A stretch of DNA of 64,000 nucleotides from Callorhinus ursinus (GCF_003265705.1 NW_020312867.1:5171749-5235748); one strand, 5' to 3'; positions 10,611 through 21,054 are shown, numbered from the stretch's first letter. Notes: generated by a model from the letters alone, not told the origin. Translations and numbers: made by a program.

Positions 10611-11261
10611 TCATGGCATCCACTCCTTCATTCCATTCCAAAAAATATTAAGTCGCGGGAAATACCGAGATTTATTCCATGTGTTCCAGGCATTCGTTTA
10701 GGCCTCATTACTTTTTAGAGAGAGCTCTTGGGGGGAGGGTGGGGAGTGGGGAGGCAGTGAGAAGCCCAGAGGGGTGCATCATGAGGAGCCCGGCCCAGGG
10801 CTGGCGTCTGTCAGTGGAAACAATCCTCTTTCCTTCCACTGGGGCTCCTTCCATACCTTGTGCCTTAGTGAAGATTCTGTGGGTTGCCAGGAGAGAACTC
10901 CTCAGAACCCGAGACTCCCTAGGGCTCACCAGATGAGGCAGGGAAAATCACCGGTAAGGACGGCACCCTCGTTCAGCTGAGACCAGGAAGCAAGCTGCCA
11001 GCGGGCTGAGCAGCACGGAAAACAGAGCTGCTGCGGGCGAAGAGGAGAGACCCAAGGGAGCAGTGAGCAGTGTGGGAGGGTACAGATCGGGAAGCCGGAT
11101 TAGCGCCTGACACCCGACGTGACAGGCGAAGCCCCTGCTCTGGCTCCTGAGTAATCTTCAGTAAAACATCTTGTCCCATTAATGCCCTGTGGCAGCCTTC
11201 ACTGTACCTGCTCCCGCATTCCCAAAGCTCCACCGAAACAAGGCCCGGGGGCCTGGATTAT
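10611..11261. other. unresolved G+C-richer stretch
   Basis: Overlapping open frames of 60-91 codons occur on both strands, as expected where G+C is raised. None shows a domain or consistent splice sites. Confidence 0.4.
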
Positions 11262-11530
11262 CTTCCTAGGCCTGTCATGGCCAACAACCATGAACTTGGT
11301 GCCAGAAAATGACAGAAATTTATTTTCACACAGTTTTGGAGGCCAAAGTCCGAGATCAAGGTGACAAGGGGGCCTGGCTCCCTCTGAAAGCTCTAGGGGG
11401 AAGATACTTTCTTGCTTCTTTCAGACTCTGGTGGCCCCAGGCATCCCTTGGCTTGAGGCCACATCACTCCAACCTCTGGCTCCATCTCTGTCTCTTTTTG
11501 TTTCTCTTCTATGTTTTCCTCTTCTGTTTC

Positions 11531-11851
11531 CTTTTTTGTTTTTAAAGAATTTATTTTTAGGGGCGCCTGGGTGGTTCAGTTGGTTGGGTGTCTGCCTTCA
11601 GCTCAGGTCATGATCCCAGAGTCCTGGGGATTGAGCTGCACATTGGGCTCTCTGTTCGGTGGGGACCCTGCTTCTCCCTCTCCCTCTGCCTGCCACTCCC
11701 CCTGCTTGTGCTCTCTCTCTTTAAAAAAAAAAAAAAGAAAGAAAGAAAAAAAACATTTTATTTTTAAGTAATCTCTACATTCAACATGGGGCTCAAACTC
11801 ACAACCCTGAGATCGAGTCACATGCTCTACTGACTGAGCCAACCAGGGGCC
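11531..11851 (-). mobile_element. short CAN SINE, itself interrupted
   Basis: The antisense short form has its tail at 11531-11559 and its body and head at 11753-11851 (AACATGGGGCTCAAACTC to AGCCAACCAGGGGCCCC). CCTCTTCTGTTTC flanks it at 11518-11530 and 11852-11864. Confidence 0.88.
11560..11752 (+). mobile_element. long CAN SINE nested in the short SINE's tail
   Basis: Sense copy from GGGCGCCTGGGTGGTTCAG to a long A/GAAA tail. The flanks TTTATTTTTAG (11550) and TTTTATTTTTAAG (11756) are the duplication. Confidence 0.93.
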
Positions 11852-11864
11852 CCTCTTCTGTTTC

Positions 11865-12332
11865 TTTCCCTTTTTTTTTTAAGATTTATTTATTTATTTT
11901 AGTGAGAGAGAACAGGAGCAGGAGTGGCAGAAGGAGAGGGAAGGAGAGAGAGAGAATCTTTTTTTTAAAATTTTTATTGTTATGTTAATCACCATATATT
12001 ACATAATTTGTTTTGGTGTACTGTTCCATGATTCATTGTTTGTTCATAACACCCAGTGCTCCATGCAGAATGTGCCCTCCTCAATACCCATCACCAGGCT
12101 AACCCATCCCCCCACCCTCCTCCCCTCCAGAAACCTCAGTTTGTTTTTCAGAGTCCATCATCTCTCCTGGTTCGTCTCCCCCTCTGACTTACTCCCCTTC
12201 ATTCTTCCGGAGAGAGAGAGAATCTTAAGCAGACCCCATGCTGAGCTCAGGGGCTCGAACTCACGACCGCAAGATCACGACCTGAACAGAAACCAAGAGT
12301 TGGATGCTCAACCAACTGCACCATCAGGCACC
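11865..12332 (-). mobile_element. long CAN SINE, second user of the CCTCTTCTGTTTC site, split by an L1 end
   Basis: Antisense SINE, with the tail and GA-rich body at 11865-11957 and the head side at 12211-12332. A third CCTCTTCTGTTTC (12333-12345) follows it. Confidence 0.87.
11958..12210 (-). mobile_element. extremely 5'-truncated L1 3' end, nested in the SINE
   Basis: About 250 bp of L1 3'UTR in antisense (TTATTGTTATGTTAATCACC onward). It matches 37060-37310 of this window closely. GAGAGAGAGAATCTT stands at both junctions (about 11945-11959 and 12212-12226). Confidence 0.93.
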
Positions 12333-12730
12333 CCTCTTCTGTTTCTTATAAGGACACTTGTCATTCATTAGATTTAGGGCTCATCCAGATGATCCAGGAT
12401 GATCTCATCTCAAAATCCTTAATTATATCTGCAAAACCCCTTTTCCCAAATTAGGCCACATTTACAGGTGGATTAGGGTGTGAATATATCTTTTTAGGGG
12501 AGCGACAATTCAACCCACTGGGGTAACAATGATCCTGAATATCTGGGCCAGTATCATCACAGAACGAACAGTATCTTTAAACTGAGCATTAGACATCACC
12601 GTGGCCAATGTTCCCTACCTGGGAACGTCATACTGGATACCTGACTCCTTTTGCCCTGGCCTATTGCCAAGTTCTTTCCCCATCTCCCCTCTACATACTG
12701 TGTACAAAAAAAAATCTGTTCAAAGTGCTA

Positions 12731-12897
12731 GGGACACCTGGGGGACTCAGTGGGTTAAAGGTCTGCCTTTGGCTCAGGTCATGATCCCAGGGACCTGGGA
12801 TTGAGTCCCACATCAGGCTCTTTGCTCAGTGGGGAACCTGCTTCTCCCTCTCCTTCCTGCTTGTGCTCTCTCTCAAATAAATAAATAAAATCTTTAA
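12731..12897 (+). mobile_element. long CAN SINE
   Basis: Sense copy, head GACACCTGGGGGACTCAGTG, flanked by AAAGTGCTA at 12722-12730 and 12898-12906. Confidence 0.94.
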
Positions 12898-12909
12898 AAA
12901 GTGCTAAAT

Positions 12910-13409
12910 AAAGGTTGGAAGTAAGGCAAAGATATATGAGGCAAGTACAGAAGATACTTAGGTAAAACTGAAAATCCCTGTTGCTTAGTCGGGAACAGCA
13001 AGGTTGGCCCCTCAGCAGGTATCCCTTTGCAAAATCAATAGGTCTCTTGAAATATTTTCCCAAACAAAAGATCAATACTCTCTCCAGGAAGAAGTCTAAC
13101 ATCTGCCTAAAGAGCGCAATAAGCACACACTGCTTCTGAAATAACGGGTTTTCTCCTAGCACCTGTAAACCAGGACACTGTGAACTAAAAACTTGATTTC
13201 CTTGCTCCTTGTTCAGGAAAGGACTGTGCGAGAGTTCTCAGCACAGGGAACATTCCATTTAGGCTGTGCTCCTCTTCCGCTCTAGGCATTCAAGCAATAG
13301 TCCCAAACAGAAAAGCAACTCCAGCTTATTTATGTCTGTTATTTTTGAGTGTAGAGTTATGTGGGGGAAGGGACATCCCCTCTCTGGGCTCAGTGTTTCT
13401 GTCACTAAG
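12910..13409. other. unresolved non-coding stretch
   Basis: No recognised repeat or gene before the MLT2-like LTR. Confidence 0.4.
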
Positions 13410-14250
13410 TGTAATATTGTGATTTACAGTAAGAAATAGATATTTGGTCCTCCCGCAGGCACAGAGCTTCCAAAACCCTTGGAATTTCCCAAGTGGTAAG
13501 TGCTATAAAGGTGAAAGCAGCACCTTTTGTTATTCATAGCAAGCCCCTATCAGCTACACCTGAATTTATGTTAATGATGACTTTTGAAAAGTCCTTAAGG
13601 ATGGGGGCTGGTTTCCAGAGAACCAACAATGACAGGATTGGAATTTTCAGCCCCACCCCCTGACCTCCTGGGAGAGGAGAGGGGCCAGAGATCCAGCTCC
13701 ATCAGCAATGGCCCAAGATTTAATCAACCATGCTGAAGTAATGAAGCCTCCCTAAAAACCCAGGATGGGGTTTAATGAGCTTTGTGAGCTGGTGAACACG
13801 TAAAGGTATGGGGAGAGTGGCTGCTCAGAGAGCACATGTTAGCTCTGTGCCCCTTCCCCATCTACCTTGTCCTATGAATCTTTCATCTGGCTGTTCATTT
13901 GTAGCCTTTAATAGCCTTTGTAATTAGTTATCTGGTTATCTAGTAAGTAAACTGGTTTTCTGGGTTCTGTGAGTTGCTCTACCAAATTAATTGAATCTGA
14001 GCACAGGGGTCATGGGAACTTCCTATTTATAACCAGTTGGTTGGTCAAAAGCACAGGTGACAACCTGGAATTTAGACATCTGAGTAAAGGGGGCGGGGGG
14101 GGGGTGCAGATTTGTGGGACTAAAGCACTTGGCCTGTGGGTTCTGACATTATCTTCAGGTCGAGTCAGAATTGAGTTACATCTGTAGGACACCAATCAAT
14201 GTCCACTGAGAATTGGAGAATTGCTCAGTAGTGTTGGAAAAGCACACAAG
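13410..14250 (+). mobile_element. MLT2-type (ERVL) LTR, sense
   Basis: Starts TGTAATATTGTGATTTACAG and continues with AAGAAATAGATATTTGGTCC, CACAGAGCTTCCAAAACCC and ACCCAGGATGGGG. It ends with TCAGAATTGAGTTACATCTG and GGAGAATTGCTCAGTAGTG. The same family occurs antisense at 52140-52874. No internal viral region adjoins it, so it is a solo LTR. It carries a G-run at 14090-14105. Confidence 0.75.
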
Positions 14251-14431
14251 ACTAACACAAGGAGGGGGACCCCGCCAGGACACCTGCACAGAGTACTTGG
14301 ATATTATTCCTTTTTATCGGTTTCAATATAGGTCTTCCATGTCAGATTTCACTTGAAATAAGTTTGAAGACTGGTGAACTTGATGACTTACTTCTAAGGC
14401 TACATTCAGGTCTACCCTTTGCTCAAGTTAC

Positions 14432-14523
14432 TTAATAAATATTTACTGAGCACCCACTATGTGTGAAGCACGGTTGTGGGCACTGGGGCCACAGCAGTGA
14501 ACAAAGAAGTAAACATTTTATTA
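14432..14523 (-). mobile_element. L2 3' end (antisense), left part
   Basis: AATAAATATTTACTGAGCAC through CCACAGCAGTGAACAAAGAA is the antisense L2 terminus. The expected continuation resumes at about 15965, beyond a 1.4-kb insertion. Confidence 0.8.
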
Positions 14524-14537
14524 AAGAAAAAAAGTCA

Positions 14538-14735
14538 GGGGCACCTGGGTGGCTCAGTCGTTAAGCATCTACCTTGGGCTCAGGTCCTGATCACAGGGTC
14601 CTGGGATCGAGCCCCACACTGGGCTCCCTGCACAGCGGGAAGTCTGCTTCTCCCTCTCCCACTCCCCCTGCTTGTGTTCCCTCTCTCACTGTGTCTCTCT
14701 CTGTCAAATAAATAAATAAAATCTTAAAAAAAAAA
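14538..14735 (+). mobile_element. long CAN SINE
   Basis: Sense copy of the CCCACTCCCCCTGCTTGTG body type with a TCAAATAAATAAATAAAATC tail. It is flanked by AAAGAAAAAAAGTCA-like sequence on both sides. Confidence 0.95.
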
Positions 14736-14849
14736 AGAAAAAGTCAACAAAAGCTCAAAATGGAGTCACTTGTGGTAAACCCCACATCAGCAAACCAAGA
14801 CTTAACATCTAACCTAATTAGATTCAACTTTCCCAGGAATGTAATCTTC

Positions 14850-15036
14850 ATCCTTTTTTTTTTTTTTTAAGATTTATTTATTTGGTAGGGTAGAGGCAGA
14901 GGGAGAAAGAATCTTAAGCAGACTCTGCGCTGAGCACAGAGCCCAACACCCAGGGCTTGATCTCAGGACCCTGAGATCACCACCTGATCTGAAACCAAGA
15001 GTTGGATGCTCAATCGACGGCATCACCCAGGCGCCC
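14850..15036 (-). mobile_element. long CAN SINE
   Basis: Antisense older subtype (GAAACCAAGAGTTGGATGCTC). It is flanked by TCCCAGGAATGTAATCTT (14831) and TCCCAAGAATGTAATCTT (about 15038). Confidence 0.95.
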
Positions 15037-15350
15037 CTCCCAAGAATGTAATCTTAAATCAGTAAATCTGGAATTTCCTGGTCAGCACTAGTGAGGTAAT
15101 CCACTTGATAGACTGCTTTCGGCCCCCAAAGATGAGATACTCTGCTTTTTCCTTGTTCATGCCTCCTTCTGCCTACTGAAGGGGTTCAGGACAGCCCTGC
15201 ACCGATGTGCCACTCTGACATGGGGACTGTTTCAAGCTGAAGGCACTTGAGACCCTTTGGGCTCAAGAGGAACTTTTGTCCCTCCCTACAAAGAAGAATA
15301 TACATTGGGGGTCTTTCCCAGCATAAGGGTTATTAGCAGAGATAAATTTT

Positions 15351-15537
15351 TTTTAAAGATTTTATTTATTTATTTGAGAGAGAGAGAGTAAGAGAGAGCA
15401 TGAGAGGGGAGAGGGTCAGAGGGAGAAGTAGACTCCCCACCGAGCGGGGAGCCCGACGCAGGACTCGATCCCAGGACTCCAGGATCACGACCCAAGCTGA
15501 AGGCAGTCGCTTAACCAACTGAGCCACCCAGGCGCCC
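15351..15537 (-). mobile_element. long CAN SINE
   Basis: Antisense copy of the CTCATGCTCTC subtype. A perfect AGCAGAGATAAATTTT duplication lies at 15335-15350 and 15538-15553, consistent with a young insertion. Confidence 0.96.
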
Positions 15538-15964
15538 AGCAGAGATAAATTTTATGAGTAACTCATCCGTATGGTAGGGCAAACATCTAATTACCAAACA
15601 TCTGCTCTTCTTATCACTCTGTTAATTGCATACCTTTACCCTGAAATCACAGACCGGTACCCCCTTCTCCTTAATTCAGAATGACATATATACTTCATTC
15701 TGCCTGTCTTTGGTATTTCCATGTCTATGTGAATTCCCTGTACATATGCTTTATTAAATTTGATTATCTCTCCTGTTAAGCTGTCTCATGCCTATTTGAT
15801 TCTTAGTACAGCTAGAAGGACCTCTGAGGGGACAGGAATTCTTGCTCCCTGACACTATAAAAAGTCTCCCACTTTGTTCAGCTTTTCAGAACTCCTTTCT
15901 ATTTGCAAGCCAATCTGGTACTTAAATCTACTCAGTTGAATTTTGTTTTTTAATAATTTCTACC

Positions 15965-16190
15965 CTCCATGGAGTGTCCACTAGAGTGGGAGGACATGAG
16001 ACAATTTTCTTTTTAAAGTAAATGAATAGTAGATGAGAAGGTGATGAGTGCTCTGGAGAAGAATCAAAGTTGGGGGGGGGGGGCAATGTTTAAAAGGGTG
16101 ATCCCGGAAGAGAAGACTCCATAGAAAGGTAGCGCTTGGGTCAACTTGAGGGAAGTGAGGAATGAGCCATGAGGGATCTCATAGTAGTAG
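15965..16190 (-). mobile_element. L2 fossil (antisense), continuation
   Basis: CATGGAGTGTCCACTAGAGT, AAGGTGATGAGTGCTCTGGA and AAGTGAGGAATGAGCCATGA follow antisense L2 order and continue the piece at 14432-14523. A G-run lies at 16071-16083. Confidence 0.68.
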
Positions 16191-16200
16191 ATACTGCCAT

Positions 16201-16395
16201 TTTTTTTTTAAAGATTTTATTTATTTATTTGACAGAGAGACAGTGAGAGGGGGAACACAAACAGGGGGCAGTGGGAGAGGGAGAAGCATTCTCCCCGCTG
16301 AGCAGGGAGCCTGATGCGGGGCTCAATCCCAAGACCTGGGATCATGACCTGAGCCAAAGGCAGATGCTTAACAACTGAGCCACCCAGGGTGCCCC
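16201..16395 (-). mobile_element. long CAN SINE
   Basis: Antisense copy ending GCCACCCAGGGTGCCCC. GATACTGCC occurs at both edges (16190 and 16398). Confidence 0.95.
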
Positions 16396-16478
16396 ATGAT
16401 ACTGCCCATTATTTTTAACAGTTATGTTTATTACAAGTATTTTTGGTTTTCATTTTTAGTGGTGATATACAATTATCT

Positions 16479-16875
16479 TTTTAAAAAGATTTTATTTATT
16501 TTATTTTATTTTTTTAAAGATTTATTTATTTGACAGAGAGAGCACAAGCAGGGGGGAGTGGCAGGCAGAGGGAGAGGGATTAGCAGGCTCCCTGCTGAGC
16601 AGAGAGCCGGACTCAGGGCTTGATCCCAGGACCCTGAGATCATGACCCGAGCTGAAAGCAGACGCCTAACCATTGAGCCACCCAGGCACCCCTTATTTAT
16701 TTTAGAGAGAGAGAGAGAGAGAGAGTGCATGTGAGAGCAGGAGGGGCTGAGGGAGAAGGAGTGGCAGAGAATCTCAAGCAACCCAATGGAGGGCTCTACC
16801 TCACAACCCTAAGATCATGACTAGAGCCAAAACCAAGAGTCCAACACTTAACCAAGTGAGCCACCCAGGTGCCCC
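16479..16875 (-). mobile_element. long CAN SINE, split by another SINE
   Basis: Antisense older subtype with its tail at 16479-16504 and its body and head at 16695-16875 (AACCAAGAGTCCAACACTTA to CACCCAGGTGCCCC). The flanks are AATTATCTTTT (about 16471) and ACAGTTTTCTTTC (about 16877). Confidence 0.87.
16505..16694 (-). mobile_element. long CAN SINE nested in a SINE tail
   Basis: Complete antisense copy. TTATTTATTTTA on both sides (about 16496 and 16695) shows insertion in the older element's tail. Confidence 0.92.
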
Positions 16876-16887
16876 TACAGTTTTCTT

Positions 16888-17287
16888 TCTTTTTTTTTTT
16901 TAAAGATTTTTTTATTTAAGAGAGAGAGAGGGAGGGCGCCTGGGTGGCTCCGTTGGTTAAGCAACTGCCTTCGGCTCAGGTCATGATCCTGGAGTCCTGG
17001 GATCGAGTCCTGCATCGGGCTCCCTGCTCAGCGGGGAGTCTGCTTCTCCATCTGACCCTCTCCCCTCTCATGCTCTCTATCTCATTCTCTCTCTCAAATA
17101 AATAAATAAAATCTTTAAAAAAAAAAAAGGGAGAGAGAGGGAGGGACAGAGGGAGGAGAGAGTCTTAAGCAGACTCTGAGCTGAGCATGGAGCCCATCAT
17201 GGGGGCTCCATCTCTCAAACCTGAGATCACAACCTGAGCTGAAACCAAGAATCGGAAGGTTAACAGACTGTGCCACCCAGGCACCCC
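16888..17287 (-). mobile_element. long CAN SINE, second in the cluster, split by a SINE
   Basis: Antisense copy with its tail and GA-rich body at 16888-16934 and the rest at 17129-17287. It is followed by TAGTTATCTTTT, a third diverged copy of the cluster's target sequence. Confidence 0.85.
16935..17128 (+). mobile_element. long CAN SINE nested in an opposite-strand SINE
   Basis: Sense copy of the TGACCCTCTCCCCTCTCATG body subtype. GAGAGAGAGGGAGGG is duplicated at about 16923 and 17130. Confidence 0.94.
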
Positions 17288-17359
17288 TAGTTATCTTTTA
17301 AAATAAAAGTTTTTAAGTTTACAAAGTGGGAACTGATTTAAAGTACAATACTAGGTAAA

Positions 17360-17850
17360 TTAGCAGTGGCCACAAGCACCTACAGCATGGGGGTCCCAAA
17401 TGGATGGGGGCCGGTGGTACAGGGTTGGGGGGTGTGTGAGAGAGAAGAAAGGTAGGTGTGTGTGTGTGTGACAGAGAGACAGAGACAGAGAGAGACAGAG
17501 ACAGAGAGAGGATTCACCTGGGCAGAACAAAGGAAATAGAAGTTTACTGAATACACAGCAAAGAAGTAGTGGATAGGACAGCAAAGGAGAGACTGTGATG
17601 GGGCGGGGGTGAGAAGCCACAGTTACCCGGCAGAGTGAGGGAGAATGGGGACTATGGAATTTTCCTTTTTTTGGTAATCTTGGTGCCTGGTTGTAATTGG
17701 TCAGTTAGGGCCTATGGTCATTTTGAGGCAGGTCATTTAATGAGCCTGTTTACATTCAGCTCAGTGGTCACCACGGACCCTTTTACTTTGCTCAAGTTTC
17801 CATTTCTCAAGCTTATTGCCTAAAAGCAGCCTCTACATATAGTAAATATG
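17360..17850 (-). mobile_element. LTR-like block (antisense?)
   Basis: AAATAGAAGTTTACTGAATA suggests an antisense LTR polyadenylation region. Downstream GGGGTGAGAAGCCACAGTTA and GGTCATTTTGAGGCAGGTCA look repeat-derived. I could not name the family or find the ends. Confidence 0.38.
17436..17515. repeat. (TG)n then GACAGA-rich simple repeat
   Basis: About 14 bp of alternating TG followed by repeated GAGACAGAGACAGA units. Confidence 0.88.
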
Positions 17851-18170
17851 AAGGTGATTCCCAAATGCCTGAAGCGGGGAAACACTGACTTTAAAATTCA
17901 TTAAATTATCACTGGTGGTTATGTCCTGGGCTAATCTTTTTTTTCTTGAAGAACAGTCTCCCATCCCCAGTAAAAGACAACGAGAAACTGGGAACCCAAA
18001 TTTGACAATGGCTTTGCAAGCTGCTTCTCAAAAATGCATCCCAGAGTTTAATAAACATTTACTGCTCACAAAGTCATTGTCAAAAAGGACAGAACATCAG
18101 TAGTACAGGGCACAGATGAAGGGTCACCCCATTATGGCTGATCCAGGGGGCTAGGAACCTGCCTCTGATT
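17851..18170. other. unresolved non-coding stretch
   Basis: No confident feature. AGTTTAATAAACATTTACTG at about 18045 hints at a weak antisense L2 end. Confidence 0.4.
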
Positions 18171-18184
18171 AAGGCAGTGTCTTC

Positions 18185-18329
18185 GGGCACCTGGGTGGCT
18201 CAGTTGGTTGAGCGACTGCCTTGGGCTCAGGTCATGATCCCAGGGTCCCGGGATCGCTCTCCCTCCGACCCTCCCCCCTCTCATGTGCCTTCTCTCTCTC
18301 AAATAAATAAATAAAATTTAAAAAAAAAA
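18185..18329 (+). mobile_element. long CAN SINE with internal deletion
   Basis: Sense copy in which GGGATCG joins straight to CTCTCCCTCCGACCCTCCC, losing about 45 bp of the usual body. The duplication AAGGCAGTGTCTTC lies at 18171-18184 and about 18329-18342. Confidence 0.94.
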
Positions 18330-18371
18330 GGCAGTGTCTTCAAGACTGGCAGAGCATAAAATCACCTCTTT

Positions 18372-18528
18372 TTTTCAATTTTGTTTGTTTATTTGAGAGA
18401 GAGGGCAGAAGAGGGGAAGGGGCAGAGGGAGAAGCAGACTCCCCACTAAGCAGGGAGCCCAATCCCAGCTGGGATCATGACCTGTGCCGAAGGCAGACGA
18501 TTAACTGACTGAGCCACCCAGGCGCCCC
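18372..18528 (-). mobile_element. long CAN SINE with shortened middle
   Basis: Antisense copy lacking part of the region between body and head (GCCCAATCCCAGCTGGGATC). ACACCTCTTT and TCACCTCTTT flank it. Confidence 0.93.
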
Positions 18529-18669
18529 AAAAACACCTCTTTAAGAGAATTAAAAAAATTTTCACCCCAGACCAATCCCATTAGAATCTCTGAAGGTGGG
18601 GTCCTGGCACCTGTTCCCTTTGAAAGCTCTCAAGTGATTTCATACTTGTCTATCCTCTTGCTTCCTTGG

Positions 18670-18880
18670 AACAGAGAAATACAGCTTTCAGACAGACCTA
18701 GGTTCAAATCCTTCCACTTACATGCTGCGTGATCCTATTTGATCCTCTGAGCCCCTCATGCCTCATCTGTACACAGCAACAGTCTTACCCACCTCTGGAG
18801 GTGCTGTGATGGTGTCACGACACAGGATTGGCCGGGTGCCCACAGAGCATGCCAGGCAGTGGAAGTTCAGTATATCCAGT
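18670..18880 (+). mobile_element. MIR fossil (sense)
   Basis: TAGGTTCAAATCCTTCCACT, CTGAGCCCCTCATGCCTCAT and AGGCAGTGGAAGTTCAGTAT follow MIR order. Confidence 0.75.
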
Positions 18881-18991
18881 CCCCTCCTTTTTTCAGTGAC
18901 ACTCCCACCACCCAGAGCTTGACACAGAATAAAGGGGCACCCGATAGCAAAACCTCAGCTCCCATTCTCAGTTCTAGGAGAGCAAAGGTCT

Positions 18992-19177
18992 GGGGCGCCT
19001 GGGTGGCTCAGTCATGAAGCGTCTGCCTTCGGCTCAGGTCATGATCCCAGGGTCCTGGGATGGAGCCCCGCCTGCCCAGCGGGGAGTCTGCTTCTCCCTC
19101 TCCCGCTCCCCCTGCTTGTGTTCCCTCTCTGTCTCTCTCTCCGTCAAATAAATAAATAAAATCTTAAAAAAAAAAAA
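18992..19177 (+). mobile_element. long CAN SINE
   Basis: Sense copy with a short deletion before CTGCCCAGCGGGG. It is flanked by AGAGCAAAGGTCTG and GAGAGCAGAGGTTTG. Confidence 0.95.
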
Positions 19178-19246
19178 GAGAGCAGAGGTTTGAGCTTATT
19201 ATTTGGAGGGAGTAACAATGCCAACAATCAAATCCTTAATCCATTC

Positions 19247-19363
19247 TTTTTTTTTTTTTTAAGACTTTATTTTTAAGTAATCTCTACACCCAACATGGGG
19301 CTCAAACTTAGAGTCCCGAGATCAAGAGTAGCACATTCTACTAACTGAATCAGCCAGGCTCCC
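19247..19363 (-). mobile_element. short CAN SINE
   Basis: Antisense short form, T-run then AAGTAATCTCTACACCCAAC to AATCAGCCAGGCTCCC. The duplication is not clear. Confidence 0.88.
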
Positions 19364-19413
19364 CTCCACTGATTATTTTCTATTTTTTAATTAATATTTA
19401 ATTATATCAGTTC

Positions 19414-19508
19414 TGGAGCACTGGCTGGCTCAGTCAGTAGAGCACGCGACTCTTGATCTCGGGGCTGTGAATTCGAGCCCCACGTAAGATGTAGAGATTA
19501 GTAAAAAA

Positions 19509-19539
<31 letters not shown>

Positions 19540-19543
19540 AAAT
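19414..19543 (+). mobile_element. short CAN SINE with expanded (TAAA)n tail
   Basis: Sense short form with a tail of about nine TAAA units. AATTATATCAGTTCT at about 19400-19414 and 19544-19558 is a clean duplication. Confidence 0.94.
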
Positions 19544-19570
19544 AATTATATCAGTTCTAATTGAGCCATT

Positions 19571-20070
19571 GCTTTTTTTTTTAATTCCAGAATTTAACAT
19601 ACAGTGTTTAATACTAGTTTCACGTGTATAATACAGTGATTCAACAGTTCTGCCCATTACTCAGTGCTCATCAAGGTAAGTGTACTCTTAATCCCCGTCA
19701 CCTGTTTCACGCCCCCCCCATCTCCACTCTGGTGATTCAGTTTGTTCTCTATAGTTAAGAGTTTGTTTTTTAGGGGCGCCTGGGTGGCTCAGTTGGTTAA
19801 GCGACTGCCTTCAGCTCAGGTCATGATCCTGGAGTCCCGGGATCGAGTCCCACATCGGGCTCCCTGCTTGGCGGGGAGTCTGCTTCTCCCTCTGACCCTC
19901 TTCCCTCTCGTGCTCTCTGTCTCTCATTCTCTCTCTCGAATAAATAAATAAGATCTTTTTTAAAAAAAAAGTTTGTTTTTTGGTTTTGTCTCTTTTCCTT
20001 TGTTCATTTGTTTTGTTTCTTAATTTCCATATATGAGTGAAATCATAGGATATTTGTCTTTCTCTGCCTT
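19571..20070 (-). mobile_element. L1 3'UTR fragment (antisense), split by a SINE
   Basis: AATTCCAGAATTTAACATAC and GTACTCTTAATCCCCGTCAC, then TTTGTTCATTTGTTTTGTTT, parallel the 3'UTR at 5890-6130. It is the same L1 family as the 5.9-kb copy. Confidence 0.82.
19773..19970 (+). mobile_element. long CAN SINE inside the L1 3'UTR
   Basis: Sense copy of the TGACCCTCTTCCCTCTCGTG subtype. AGTTTGTTTTTTA-type sequence is repeated on both sides. Confidence 0.94.
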
Positions 20071-20460
20071 TTTTTTTTTAATAGAACATTGTAAATAAAG
20101 CACAAGTCTTCTTTGCCTACCTCACACAATCCTGGTCCCTGGCCCCTTTCTCAATACTGAATTTGGCAAGTGCCTTCCAGAATTTTTAAAAATACATTTA
20201 TGCATTTTATAGAAACCGATAGAAAATATGTAATACTGTTTTATGTGTTTTTAGTGGATAAGTGGGTTTTTTTTTTACTATATCATATGGAACTTTTTAA
20301 ATGCAACAACATGTTTACAAGACTTACCCCACATTGTTACACATAGCTAAATGTATATAAACATTCCTTTTAGTTCCTCTCTAACATTCCATTGTTAAAG
20401 ATGGACCATATTTATTTTACTATTTTTCAACTGATAGACATTTAAATTATTTCTAAATTC

Positions 20461-20638
20461 TTTTTTTTTTTTTTAGATTTTTATTTATTTATCAAGGAGA
20501 GAGAGACAGAGGCAGGCAGAGGGAGAAACAGGCTCCTTGCTGAGCAAGGAGCCCGATGTGGGACTCGATCCCAGGACCCTGCGATCATGACCCGAGCCGA
20601 AGGCAGATGCTTAACCAACTGAGCCACCCAGGTGTCCC
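20461..20638 (-). mobile_element. long CAN SINE (first of three at one site)
   Basis: Antisense copy, T-run to CCACCCAGGTGTCCC. TAAATTATTTCTAAATTC stands before it (20443) and after it (20639). Confidence 0.95.
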
Positions 20639-20658
20639 TAAATTATTTCTAAATTCTT

Positions 20659-20848
20659 AAAGATTTATTTATTTATTTGAGAGAGAGGGCTTGCAAACAG
20701 GGGGAGGCGCAGAGGGAGAGAGAATCCTGAGCAGACTCCCTTCTGAGAGCGGAGCCCTTCATGGAGCTCAATCCCACAACCCTGAGGTCATGACCTGAGC
20801 CGAAACCAAGAGTCGGACACTTAACCAACTGAGCCACCCAGGTGCCCC
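20659..20848 (-). mobile_element. long CAN SINE (second of three at one site)
   Basis: Antisense older subtype (GAAACCAAGAGTCGGACAC). It is followed by another TAAATTATTTCTAAG at 20849. Confidence 0.94.
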
Positions 20849-20868
20849 TAAATTATTTCTAAGTTTTT

Positions 20869-21054
20869 GTTTTTTTTTTTTTAGATTTTATTCTTTTTAT
20901 TTGGGAGAGAAAATGAGCAGGGGACAGAGACAGAGGGAGAGGGAGAAGCAGGCTCCCCGCTGAGCAGAGAGCCCTATGCGGGACAGGATCCCAGGACCCC
21001 GGGATCATGACCCCGAGCTGAAGGCAGATGCTTAACTGAGCCACCAAGCTCCCC
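20869..21054 (-). mobile_element. long CAN SINE (third of three at one site)
   Basis: Antisense copy with a small deletion near the head (GATGCTTAACTGAGCC). It is flanked by CTAAGTTTTT and CTAAATTCTT. Confidence 0.94.

Larger units (their letters stand above)
11262..12520 (-). mobile_element. MLT1-type (ERVL-MaLR) LTR, antisense, split by SINE cluster
   Basis: The left part (GACAGAAATTTATTTTCACA, CAGTTTTGGAGGCCAAAGTC) and right part (TTATAAGGACACTTG, CAAAATCCTTAATTATATCT, TCTTTTTAGGGGAGCGACAA) read as one antisense MLT1-like LTR. About 800 bp of nested SINE and L1 sequence interrupts it. No internal retroviral gene is present. Confidence 0.78.
14745..15960 (+). mobile_element. LTR-like insertion splitting an L2, family not assigned
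   Basis: Begins near AAAAGCTCAAAATGGAGTCA. It contains a polyadenylation-like ATGCTTTATTAAATTTGATT (about 15749) and ends around GAATTCTTGCTCCCTGACAC or slightly beyond, a layout typical of an LTR. Removing two nested SINEs leaves roughly 0.8 kb. It sits exactly where the flanking L2 is interrupted. Confidence 0.5.
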
